This document shows, in pieces, positions 26,034-36,412 of a stretch of DNA of 64,000 nt. Source of the stretch: Periconia sp. R9002. Lineage: Eukaryota; Ascomycota; Dothideomycetes; Pleosporales; Periconiaceae. The number at the start of each line of letters is the position of its first letter. Within the stretch, counting starts at the first letter, position 1. The DNA lies in NCBI GenBank assembly GCA_023627715.1, contig JAMAHW010000072.1, forward strand, positions 62,001 through 126,000, written 5' to 3'. A program made the translations under genes and the position numbers. Under the pieces are notes generated by a model, which was given only the letters and a program-made list of their open reading frames with translations, was not told the origin of the DNA and did not search any database.

Positions 26034-26136
26034 TCGTCTTCTACCACTAAACATTGTACTTGGCATTGCACCACATTGTATTCTGACAATCGTATTCTCA
26101 GCGCGCTGCCCTGCCGGTGATGTATTTACTCTCCCA
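26034..26136 (-). pseudogene. Relic last exon of a secreted-protein family
   Basis: Read on the minus strand this segment gives HWESKYITGRAAR followed by a stop. It is clearly similar in DNA and protein to the last exon of the gene at 31165-32050, which gives FWEDKFKTGRVAR and a stop. The likeness continues about 65 bp past the stop, so the copy includes 3' flank. No upstream exons of the family are present: the 3' end of the Hsp70-like gene lies 24 bp further. It is therefore a fragment left from a duplicated or rearranged gene. Confidence 0.6.
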
Positions 26137-26159
26137 GTGTCCCAACCGTTACAAGTTAT

Positions 26160-27332
26160 TTATTTCAACTCCATACTGCCATCCTTATCACTTTCGCCCT
26201 TAGACTGACCAACATTCTTACAATCCTTACTCCATTTACATCTTACCGGTCCCTCAAGTCTCCTTTTTGCGACCTCAGCCGCACCTTTTGCAGTTGCAAA
26301 TACAAAATCCGGCTCGTCGTGTGCCCTAAATGCATCGTCCAAAGTTTTCATGGTGTCATCAGCAACCAAATCTCTCAACGCCGCGCTCACTGCATCCTTG
26401 AATCGCTGGTCCCCGACCCTCGTACCAGTGAAAATAAGCTCCGTGATTCTGTATTTGGTCGAGATTGTGAAATTTCTAATGTGATCCCGTATTCTGTCAA
26501 AGAAAAGGTCGGAGGGGCCGTCGTCGTCGTTATTGTGCTCGTACCCCAGCTCCGCAACGATTACACTTGCGTCTACGCCCCAGCTCATCCATTTTTTCAA
26601 GCCCTTAATCGTCGTTGTAAGTGCCTTATCTGTAAAGTCTAGATGTAGGATCCGCTGATATGGAAGGTTGTACTCTTCGTAGCCACATACATCGGGATTG
26701 GTGTACGTCGCACACAGCCCGTGGCCAAATCCGGCATAGGCAGCCGATGCTGCAAATAGGTCATCGGGCTCAGCCATGGCGTTGGTAACCTTGAGGTAGT
26801 CCAGTACGTCGCCGAGCTCTTCGGACGTCAGGTGTATCGAGTCCGGCGAACTAATGACTGCATGCGTAATTCCCGCTCTGCTGGTCCCGGCTGACAGCGT
26901 GTCTTCAACACCTGTCTTGAGCTGCGTGATCATTTCTGCCATAACGGCCGTTTGAGCGTTTGCGGGACGGCCTAGAGCTTTGTTTGCGAGTCGCTGGAGG
27001 CGGGCACGCACATATTCCAGTTTTCCGCGACGTGTCGGGATCTCGTCTGGGAAGCGCGTGTGCTGGGTTGTGTGCGAGAGGTCCAGCATGAGTGATAAGT
27101 AGGCCGGTGAGCCTTGAACCTGGATTACGGATTGGATGGTTTTGTTGTGGTACCGAATGGCGGCCGTGCCATACTCCATTCCCAATGCAAAGCCTATTCC
27201 AGGCTGCGTTAATTGCTGCATCGTAGGACAACTCTTGCAAATTGGTAAGGGGCATATCGGGTGATAGCCATCGCCTTGGGCCGTTATGGCGAGCGTAGAG
27301 AGAATCGAGAGCAATAGCGGTGTTATCGACAT
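26160..27332 (-). CDS. Exported Hsp70-like protein
   Basis: Single-exon gene of 390 aa. It begins with a likely signal peptide (MSITPLLLSILSTLAITAQG), followed by a cysteine cluster and then GIGFALGMEYGTAAIRYHNK, which resembles the first phosphate-binding loop of actin/Hsp70-type ATPases. A later segment, FTGTRVGDQRFKDAV, fits the second nucleotide-binding region of that fold. It is shorter than a chaperone Hsp70 (about 600 aa) and lacks a recognisable substrate-binding domain. Such shortened Hsp70-like proteins are common in ascomycetes, but their role is unknown. The signal peptide predicts entry to the secretory pathway. Confidence 0.65.
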   Translation of the reverse strand: MSITPLLLSILSTLAITAQGDGYHPICPLPICKSCPTMQQLTQPGIGFALGMEYGTAAIRYHNKTIQSVIQVQGSPAYLSLMLDLSHTTQHTRFPDEIPTRRGKLEYVRARLQRLANKALGRPANAQTAVMAEMITQLKTGVEDTLSAGTSRAGITHAVISSPDSIHLTSEELGDVLDYLKVTNAMAEPDDLFAASAAYAGFGHGLCATYTNPDVCGYEEYNLPYQRILHLDFTDKALTTTIKGLKKWMSWGVDASVIVAELGYEHNNDDDGPSDLFFDRIRDHIRNFTISTKYRITELIFTGTRVGDQRFKDAVSAALRDLVADDTMKTLDDAFRAHDEPDFVFATAKGAAEVAKRRLEGPVRCKWSKDCKNVGQSKGESDKDGSMELK

Positions 27333-28459
27333 TTCGGGGCAGCACGCTTATTTCCCGACGCCAAAACAGAGAAAGAAATTCGACGACTGTGATGGCAGAG
27401 ATTGGAGGTAAAGCGGGCTGGCAGAACAGAGTATCTGGTAGACAGTGGCACAGTGCAAGTTAAGGCACCCGTCATCGTTTTAGCTGGAGGTTCAAACGTA
27501 AGCGAACCAACCAGGAACCATCCATATCAGCAGCCCCCAACCATAGCGGCACAGTATGTATCAACCCCTCTCGCGACATGTCGATACCGGGCCGGATTCA
27601 GAAGTTGGGCTCTGCCAGTTTTTACTTTTCTAGTATATAGGAGTGTAAAGGAATCTTTCCGAGTAGTTTTGAGAAGTTACTAGAGCAATAAGGATGCTGT
27701 GTTGTGTTACAAAGGTGATTTGTTGTGAGCGGTCTCTAGGAACTGGATTCCAGCTATCTAACTATCTGCAACCAATATGAGAAGAAAATAGAAGAGATCC
27801 AGCTCTAAGGGAAGTTGAGAAGTTTTCCGAGCGCGAGCTATTTGCTTGAGCCAAAATTACTTTTCGCTTGAGAGCGGCTCAGCCCATCCATCCAACATCA
27901 TCTAGGATTTGTTGTGCGGCGTAATGCGGCGTAAGAAAATCAAGGAATAAAAACCGACCTCTGCAAAATGACCTAAAAATAGGAACCCTTTACGTTTGCT
28001 ATCAAGCTGTTTTGGTCGATATGTATACCAACTACTCCATAATGAAGCGGGAAGCATTTGTTTATTTGGTACTGCGCACCTTGGAGGATTTTTACTTCAA
28101 CACAAAAGGAGGAGACAAAGATGCAAAGAACGCTCCATGAACCGCCGCCATAACCCAAAGGGGCCAACCTGGACATGTCCCTGAACTTTCACTGCCTCCA
28201 ACTGCGGTGGCGCTCTCTCCAGCAGTGGTTTTACACAAAATCTCACCCAGGAGTGAACGGGGCTGCGCAAATCGGTCCCAACATGGCCCTCTAGGATTAA
28301 CTACAGTATACCATATTTGCCTGATTCAAACGTCAGCCAAATGGTCGACGCCGTAGATTTGCAACTCTGTGGATCAAGAAGAACATAAAAGATGTCAAAT
28401 GTCACCCTGTTGAAGTCCACACTCCCCCCATCATCTCCAATTATCTCTTTCTTATCATC
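27333..28459. other. Intergenic, no gene seen
   Basis: A 1.1-kb divergent spacer between the Hsp70-like gene and the metallopeptidase. Open frames are all below 95 codons and have no family motifs. It should hold both promoters. No repeat or RNA gene was recognised. Confidence 0.45.
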
Positions 28460-30241
28460 ATGTTCAATTCGATTCTCTATCCTCTATTCGGACTTGGTCT
28501 AATTGAGCAATTAAGTACTGCCAGCCCACTCAATGCTCGGCGTGAAGCCAAATTCTTCGATCCTGTTGTCCCAAAGCACCATTTAAGCGCTAGGGACGAC
28601 CCCGGTCCATGGCCTCCTCAGATTATCGACTGGCCATTTCCCGCCAACACATCCGAAGTAGCGGAAATAGAACCCAAAACCGAAGACATGCCGCCCAATG
28701 CTTCTACCGAGGATGATGGCGAAGTGAAAGCTCGCAGCGAAATCTCGAAGGCTTTCATCGAAAATTCGTGCAGTGATGATCAAAAGAAGAAGATTCTGGC
28801 TGCGTGGGACGAGGCCCGGCCGCTGGTCGACGCTCAGACGTCGATCGTACCCGGGTATAGATACGATATTCCCCACACACAGTGGCTTGGTAAAGACTGG
28901 AACAGTGGAAGTAGCTGGTGGCATTGGCGAAAGGACTTCCGGAAACGAAACCAAGGCAAGCAAAAGCTTTGCCTCCGCTCAAGGAGGCCGCATTGATCAG
29001 ATGTGCCGTGCGCTAATTCTTGACTACTTTAGAAAACTTCAGTCGGCTCAAGACACTCTTCTCCAAAGAAGCCCCGAAACATGACTACATCTATTTCTAT
29101 TGCTCAGACCCGGAAAACAGTTGTAAAGCAGATCCAGTAAAAGGGGAAAAAGTAGCATATACATGGTCTGATCACGGGTGGTTCTGGAGCAATCATTACA
29201 CTAACTTCTGTCCTTTCTGGGAAACCCTTCCAACGCTCAACGAAGCAATGGAGGCTGCCAAAGATAACCCCTATAAACAGAAAGTCATGGATTATTTCGA
29301 CGGCACCAGAACTGGCAGTCTTTTTCACGAGATCTGGCATTGGGAAAAGCTAGTTTCTGTTCCCAAAACTACCGACTACGCATACCAGGCATATGACGTC
29401 TGGAAGTTGGCAGAGGAGAAGGGAACATGGTGGTCCACCGAGAATGCGGATTCATACCACCTGGATGCGGTCGCGATTTATGTCCAGCAGACGTTTAAAA
29501 GGTGAGCTTTTTCAGGTCAAACAAACGGAGAAGATTGAGCTGCTAATGTGATACACTTAGCTCCATGAGTCCCGTCCCGCGTGACCAGCTTCAGAATCTT
29601 GACTTAGATGCATTCCAAAACAGCGAACCGCCACCCAAGAAAAAGTGTACGTATTTGTCGCAAAGAATATAGAAGTATAACATGGGTTGCTAATCGTACC
29701 TCCAACTTTAGACTTCTCTACGGTTCTACCGGATAAGAAACAACCGATCCTAGGAATGCCAGATATGAGCCTTTTCAATGAAGTCACGTACGACCTGTGG
29801 CCAAATACGCCCCCACCTTCGCCATTGCCTAAGCCTGGGAAATCATTGTCAATTGCCATGGTCTCTACTGTTAACTCTCACTCTGGTGGTGCTACCGTTG
29901 ATTCAACATGGAACTTCTTTACTACCACTGTCGGTAAAGCCGTAGGGAGTTGCGGCGAGACAGAAGGAGAAAAGCTCATCCCCGAAGAGGGTTCAACTAA
30001 TGACAAACTGCCCTCTGATGTGGCTGGAAATACCGATAGTCCACCGTGGCCCACGGGCTCGTTCAAATTCAAAATTGAGGGTGAGGAGTGCGAATACAAG
30101 AACGATGGCTCAAATCCTGGTCGTCTGTTTTGTCCTAAAAAAGAAATATCCTGCCAAGAGGACAGTATGAAAAGTAAGAAGGACGGGTCGCTTAGATGTG
30201 GGGAGGGATTTTTCCATGCTGTGGCCTATTGTGACTTTTAG
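28460..30241 (+). CDS. Secreted HEXXH metallopeptidase-like protein
   Basis: Exons 28460..28955, 29033..29501, 29561..29646, 29712..30241; 1581 nt, 526 aa. A signal peptide is likely at the N-terminus (MFNSILYPLFGLGLIEQLSTA). The central domain has HEIWH (His264, Glu265, His268), a zinc-binding HEXXH motif, followed about 45 residues later by DSYHLDAVAIYVQQTF, where a third ligand would be expected. This arrangement fits deuterolysin/M35-like fungal peptidases. The C-terminal third is Pro-rich, then cysteine-rich (for example LFCPKKEISC), probably a secreted add-on domain. The first intron (28956..29032) has a GC donor (GCAAGC); it was chosen because it alone keeps the frame through KDFRKRNQ into ENFSRLKTLF. 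Function: probably extracellular proteolysis. Confidence 0.8.
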
Positions 30242-31164
30242 GTGTTAGATCTGGACTAGATATATAATATGAGTGATTAGGTTTATGAAGTACCAAGACA
30301 GAAAAGCTGATTCGAAACATATTCGGAGCGCTGATATGGAGTTGACATCCTCTAAAAATGACTCGTGCCGTTGGCAAAAGTAGCTGATATCTGTTATGGC
30401 TTAGTTTATTCTCGGGGATTGAGTAAAGTGTAAGGTACCAATGCAATAGAGAGTATCGAATAAAAAACTCGTTCTGATCGCACGAGACAATATTAACTAT
30501 CAAGTTGAGCTATCAAGTTGAACACAACACGCCACAAGCCTTTTTCATGAGTCTTATATACATCCTGAGGCGGTGTTCCATGCCTTGACGAACAAAGAGA
30601 TGAAATGTTGTGGACTATCTCCTTGGCAGATATCGCTACCTCGACCCAGGAAGCTGGAAGTACATTTACGTTCTGTTGCTATCGTACTCACGGGTAAAAT
30701 AAAAGAAACAGGGGTCATGTAAATGGCGTTGTCGGACTACATGAAGGTACTGGACTAGGAGATTACAACCACCTTCGGACTAGCAAACCAGCCTACGAGG
30801 TAGCAGCAACGCCTCTAGCATACAGCTGTTCTATTTGGATGCTGCGCCTCCCGCTGCAACTATACCGGTGTTATTATTCTTCAATCCTACGCCGGTAGCT
30901 GTCGCAGTCGCAGTCGCCGCCGTGCTCGTTGCCCCCAAACCATTGGTCATACTATCATGTACCGTCACAAGTATGGTAGGAGGACTTCCGTCTTAATTCG
31001 TCGAAGCCATGTCATCTGCCAGATTTCGATATTTCCTAGTGCCGCAGTACTAAAAAATCATGATTATAAAAAGAACACAGAAGAATACTTCATTCTACCC
31101 TCGGCTTCTACTACAAAATACTGTACTTTCTATTGCATTACAGCAGTACCCCAAAGATCCTAAG
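30242..31164. other. Intergenic, no gene seen
   Basis: About 0.9 kb between converging 3' ends. A run of GTCGCAGTCGCAGTCGCCGCC near 30900 looks like a fragment of an Ala/Val-rich coding segment, but no frame extends it. Bases 31100-31164 continue the DNA likeness to the relic at 26034 into the 3' flank. Confidence 0.4.
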
Positions 31165-32053
31165 CTTAGCGCGCTACTCTGCCGGTTTTGAACTTATCCT
31201 CCCAGAAAAGTCGCCATGAATCCACGCCGTCATATCTGTTACATTGGTAAGCATAGAAATTGGATTGACAAAGGTAGACCGAATAGCTCACTCGAAAAGC
31301 GCCATCCCCTTTGCATGCTTAGGATTCACGAGTTCCTCCCAGTCAGCATCATGACCTTCCATTCTCTCCGGAGCTCCCGCGGCGTTGATGTTATACTTCA
31401 GACGCTTGTAACCATACATGTCGACCCTACAACCTCGAATCCTACCCCTTCGACGGATTTCATCCACGAGCATTCCTCTGTATTTGTTCCTATATAACCA
31501 CCTCTCGCTATTTTCTGGTGCACCTTCTTCCAGGGGCGTCATTATATACATTACTGAGTTATCGCCCTCGTTGTCAAAAAAGGAAAAGTCACTAGCGACG
31601 TGGTTTTGTTAGTATAACATGGCCTGAAGAGGTGACATCATGTCATCGCACTCACATAGGATCCCCCACTGGTGGTGCGTAGCGATGATTTCTCGCTATC
31701 CTGTCATTTGTATCGCTGGCCTCTGGAGGGTTGTACGGTCGGGGGACCGAAACACCTTTGATTGCGTTGATGACTCTCTCATTAAATTGTTGTCGACTAT
31801 TCGGTGTGGTGTCATCGTCGCCGTGAGTAGAGAATGTTTCCCAGAAGTGTGCCTGAGTTTGCGATTTAGCTTTCGTCTGCACAATCCTTGCAGCGCTAAT
31901 TACCATGTAGATTGCTCTCTTGGATATGATTGCGACCATAGTGCAGCCGTGAAGACCCCCAGTACCCAAACTGAAAGCCTCGCCTTCGAATTTTTTCATG
32001 TATTGGACAGCCACGGGAACATTCCCAGAGACAAATCCGGCCCGAGGACGCAA
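31165..32053 (-). pseudogene. 5'-truncated secreted-family gene (GTGGLHGCT type)
   Basis: Exons read on minus: up to about 32053..31904, 31852..31656, 31591..31292, 31234..31165. Spliced, the last three keep frame to a TAA stop. The protein reads VPVAVQYMKKF, then GTGGLHGCTMVAIISKRAIYM, AHFWETFS, YIMTPLEEG and SWRLFWEDKFKTG. I recognise this block order from an ascomycete family of secreted proteins of unknown role, though I cannot name it. Family members have a long N-terminal region with a signal peptide; here it is absent, because a chitinase fragment on the opposite strand starts at once. No convincing start codon remains apart from an internal Met (YMKKF). The gene is probably dead, though the remaining splice sites are intact. 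Confidence 0.6.
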
Positions 32054-34164
32054 AAAACTCTGTGGAATTCCTTCGCATCGTCAAAGAAAAGCTTCCCAGC
32101 GGGAAAGCAGTGTCCATCGCCGCGCCTGCCTCGTTTTGGTACTTGAAGGCCTTCCCTATTCGTGACATTGGAGAAGTGGTCGACTACATCATTTACATGA
32201 CTTATGACCTGCATGGGCAATGGGACTACGGCAATGAACACACGTCACCCGACTGCCCCCAAGGCAATTGTCTACGAAGCCATCTCAACCGCACCGAGAC
32301 GGAATCTTCATTATCCATGATTACAAAAGCTGGGGTGCCTGCAAATAAGGTTTTTTTCGGACAGGCACTGCACGGCAGAAGTTTTAAAATGACTACGCCT
32401 GAATGTTGGCAAACCGGTTGTACGTTCGTCGGTCCAGTCAGTGGTGCTAAACCCGGCCGCTGCACCGGCACTGCTGGATACATTTCTAACTTGGAGATCC
32501 GAGAGATCATCTCTAACGGGGAACACAAGATACAGCAGGAACACGATCCCATAGCAGGCGATATTTTGATCTACGATGACACGGAATGGGTGGCATGGTC
32601 GGATGTCGCGTATTACAATGAGCGCGCGGATTGGGTTCGTGGTCTCGGTTTTGGAGGTTTGTCAGACTGGGCCATCGCTCTTAACACCACGGGTCCTGGC
32701 CAGGGTAGCGGTGCATCGGGTAACATCGTGTATATTGATCCTGTTGTCTATACGAACCAGAATTCGTTGGTGCAATGTAAGCCGCCTTGTCTGGTCGTAA
32801 TGCCGGCATGGACATTACCTTACACTACAATTATCTCCCGGCCACCTGGTGTGAAAACCTTTCTTCCGCATTACTTAATCCCACACTGACCCATACTCAT
32901 AAGTTTAGTCACTGCAACCTGGACCGATGAATGGAGTTACATAGTCACTGACTCAAACGGAGTAACGTCTACTGAATGGGTAGAGCACCTCACAAGTAAG
33001 CAATTAAACTGTTCCTCTCATGTTGCTCTCACCGATCAACACGTCACATGTGCTAATTATCTTGAAAGCCACCACCATATCCATTCCACCAGTTACAACG
33101 ACAGAAACTCACGTTTCCAATTATGAGTGGACAGATATCAACGACCGTGACGGACTGCTCCGTCGCATGCTCAGTGAAACCAGACGGCCCCACGCTTTCA
33201 ACGTCGTGCTACACCACCACGTGCAGCGAGACATCGGTATGCCAGTCTGTTGGCTCCACGACGACATCACGCATCACCGTTTCGTGCCCGTCAGTGCCCG
33301 AGTATACGCCCTGGTTCGGAGTCCAAAACCCCGCAAATCTCCACGCCTACATTGGGGATGGTGGGTTCGGAGGTTTTGTCGTTGAGACTGGAACCTGGAC
33401 CGAAGACAATGACAGCACTTCATCCTCGACTTCATCGACGTCGACATCAACATCGACATCGACATCAGCCACGCCCACCAGCACGCCAAAGACACCACTG
33501 GAGCGGGGTTCCGTCAATTGCCACCACGAGGCCGATTTCCCCGGTCACGCTGACCTCCAATCGAAGGATCAGAACAATTTCGCCAACGCGTTTAGTAATC
33601 TAAGGACACAGCTGGGCGACAACGATTTGCTAGGGCCAGATAGCCAGACTGTGAGGCTGCGCCGCACCGACAAACACGGCGTCAATTACGATTACTCGTG
33701 CGGCTGGGTCTCGGGCTGCGAGACTACGGTCGACAAGCAGAGTTTTGGCTTCCCACTGGGCGCGCCTAACCTCGTCACGGCATATTTGCTGGTTCGCGAG
33801 GATTACACACAGTGTAAGTTGCCAGTTCCACCTATCTTCCACCGGAGTCGCTTTTCTTTCAGAAAAAATAAATAACGAATCTTCTTCTCTAGGCAAAAAT
33901 GGCGGCATTGGTGGTTCAGCTCAGGTCGGATGCTTGCTATATACGTTTACCGGAGGCTTAGGTAACCCGCCCACCAATGCCTGCAAGGACTTCAAATGTA
34001 ACAGTTGCGGCACGCCTTTCGATGGTCCTGAGTGTCAAGCGTGTTGTAAGGGCCGAGTCATGGCCGACATGGTAGTCGTTGGGATTGCTAGCACGAACAA
34101 TGGCCTCACTATTGTTGACGACGGGCTGCGATTGAGCAATGGGAGTGGTGTAATTACTCTTTGA
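32042..34164 (+). pseudogene. GH18 chitinase, 5'-truncated and frameshifted
   Basis: Exons read as 32042..32848, 32909..32995, 33069..33813 and 33893..34164. The first holds the C-terminal half of a GH18 barrel: EDAKNSVEFLRI, DYIIYMTYDLHGQWDYGN, the substrate-contact MTYD, and GLGGLSD-like GLGFGGLSDWAI. The upstream half, with the catalytic DXXDXDXE motif and any LysM or chitin-binding domains, is missing. After the barrel come a Thr-rich segment (TISIPPVTTTE), a Ser/Thr repeat (33415-33480) and a Cys-rich tail, as in large fungal chitinases of the killer-toxin-like subgroup. The frame changes by one base near 33118-33125, from VTTTETHVSNYE to SGQISTTVTDC. Loss of the catalytic residues means it cannot be an active chitinase. 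Confidence 0.75.
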
Positions 34165-34556
34165 CATCACTGATAGGCTGTGGTAGTGTATAGGGTATAT
34201 CTGTTGAATTATAAATGGTTGGGATGACGATGTATTGATGTTTAGAGCACAATATGTGGATTGAAGCACTAATAAATGGCGTAGATCCCCTTAATTTCGC
34301 AGACCCATCCCTTAGCCAACGTTTTTTTTTAGAAACGATCTATCAATGGCTCCAAGGTTCGTACATATTAATAATTATTCCGAAAGAACTATAGTGCCGA
34401 TGACAATGATGTGAGTAAGGTAAAAATTATCTACATCAACAAGGGTATTTTACACATACTTGCATTGCCTGAATAGCAACTGTTTACGAAATGGATCCTA
34501 ATCAGTGAAGGAAGAAATTTGCCATTTATCTCATGTACGAGATCACAGAGCTGATT
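34165..34556. other. Intergenic, no gene seen
   Basis: A spacer of about 0.4 kb between the 3' ends of the chitinase remnant and the short-chain dehydrogenase. AT-rich, with no open frame of note. Confidence 0.4.
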
Positions 34557-35670
34557 CTATTTATATTCAAACCTTTGCCCTACTAAATCCTCGCTGAGGG
34601 CCCACAGCCTTTCTGCGTTGATGGGATCAACCGCATAATCCTTGATTGGACTGCTATGATTGACCTGGCAATCTGCTAAGTATGCCCCACTCCAATTTTG
34701 GATGTTTGGATCCAAAGCAGCCACAAGGGTAGTTGCGGAGCCTTGAGATTGATTCTTCATCTTCCAGGTACCTTCTGTGATAGTTTGGCGGTTTCCATGC
34801 TCGTCTTTCAGACCTATAGTGACATTTGAGTTAGACATAATAATTTTGAAGGAACATAGCAGCGTACCCAGAGCCTGCATCTCAACGTCAGGAAGATGGC
34901 GCATGAGATTCGTAAAGATGATGCCGGGGTGAAGGCTGAACGCGGTAACTCCCTTTCCCTTGAGTTTCGCAGCCAAAGAGACAGCAAAAAGCATGTTTGC
35001 AGATTTGGACTGGCCGTACGCCAAGTTTTTGTCGTAATTGGCACCGTTCTGGTGAAACATTGTTGTTAGCATGAGGGATCTTTTGAAGTAACTGCAATGG
35101 TGATCTCGCTAGCTTGAGAGACGTGGAACGTACGTTGAAATTGTAATCATCAAAACGGACAGGCCCGTACAGATGGCCTCCGCTGCTAACACTGATGATC
35201 CGGCCCTTCGCCGCAATGATCTTCGGCATGATCAGGTTCGTGAACAGAAAATGTCCAACATGATTGGTTGCGAACTGCTGTTCAATGCCGTCTTCCGTCT
35301 TTCCCCAGGGTGTAGCCATGATCCCTGCATTGTTGATTAAAAGATCAACTCGAGGAACATCGGTCCAAGAATTGACTTCTTCAGCTGCAGCCCGGACACT
35401 ATTGATTGAACTGAGATCGATGAGTAAAGGTTTGACTGCACAGGAAGAGATAGACTTTATTTCGGCAATAGTAGCGTCCAAAGTCAATTGCGATCGTGTT
35501 GCAAGGATGATAAGGGAGGGCGAATGCTCCACAAGGGCTTTAACAGTGTATAGGCCTAGCCCGTTGGGGGTGACACCGGTTACAAGAATCGTTTTTCCTT
35601 TGATTTCCTCCGCGTAAGTCGATGCAACCTCCTCTGCAGTTGTTTCAAATCCAAATCGAGGGTTCGACAT
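34557..35670 (-). CDS. Short-chain dehydrogenase/reductase
   Basis: NAD(P)-dependent oxidoreductase acting on an unknown carbonyl or alcohol. Exons 35134..35670, 34868..35048, 34557..34813; 975 nt, 324 aa. The second intron (34814..34867) is in frame and easy to miss; removing it joins MQALG to LKDEHGNRQT. Motifs: TGVTPNGLG at 31-39 (a fungal variant of the TGxxxGxG nucleotide-binding loop), NNAG at 113-116, and the catalytic YGQSK at 190-194. The order and length match the retinol/WW-domain-oxidoreductase-like branch of classical SDRs. It lies more than 10 kb from the metabolite cluster, and nothing links it to that pathway. Confidence 0.9.
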
Positions 35671-36412
35671 GTTGATGGTTTCGAACTAAAAATATAAGAG
35701 TCTACGACGTAGTTGTTCTGAAGTCATGTTTACAGGCGAATACATCCGTGTCTTATAAGCATTTCGTCTTCTGTTTTGTAAGCTCCTCTTCATTGCAGCA
35801 GCATGATGACTTTATCCGGGCTGAGAAATAGATAAATTTCCGGTTGTGTCAGTCCATGTCAATCACGTCTTGATTCTAGAGTATCCGGAAATATTGCGTT
35901 CACCTACGCAGCGTATACCAAACTTGCTTCTTTTATTGCTTGGCTCTTTGACCACTTTTTTTCGTGCTTGCATGCAGGGACAAAAATTCAGTCAATGCTT
36001 GAAAGCCAAATGTAGAACAATCATGTTTCCATATTTGCCAACTAGATATGTCCGAACTATCCCATTCGCCCACAATGTCTTTGACCAATCAGCACAGTCA
36101 TCCTGAGAGCATACGATCTTACGATATTTTGATTGCGCTAGACAGAAAACTATCTATTTTTAATCCTCGCTAGGAGCGGTCATTATTAAGCTATTGACAT
36201 AACTCTACTCCCAAGTGAATTGAGGCCTTCGCTTCCATGCATTTGTAAGCACAGCTGATCAACCCTCTCCTAATTGAGAAAAATGTTTGGTACATTTGCG
36301 GTTAGGTTGATGTAAGATCCACATTTGATATAAATATCGGCTACTTCGTCAAAGTTGGCTTCATTTTGCTGTTTTGCGCAGTATCTATATACTCTTTACA
36401 GAAGCGAAAGAT
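35671..36412. other. Intergenic, no gene seen
   Basis: A 0.74-kb divergent spacer between the dehydrogenase and the transcription factor; it should contain both promoters. Open frames are short. No repeats were recognised. Confidence 0.4.

Noticed and set aside
30957..31163. Plus-strand small ORF ending TTKYCTFYCITAV
   Set aside because: It is antisense to the last exon and 3' flank of the minus-strand gene at 31165-32053, and its likeness to 26034-26136 comes from that exon.
31640..32041. Upstream extension of the GH18 chitinase (a frame reading GNIPRDKSGP before EDAKNS)
   Set aside because: The likeness is short and needs a frameshift. The minus strand of the same DNA encodes the better supported GTGGLHGCT exons.
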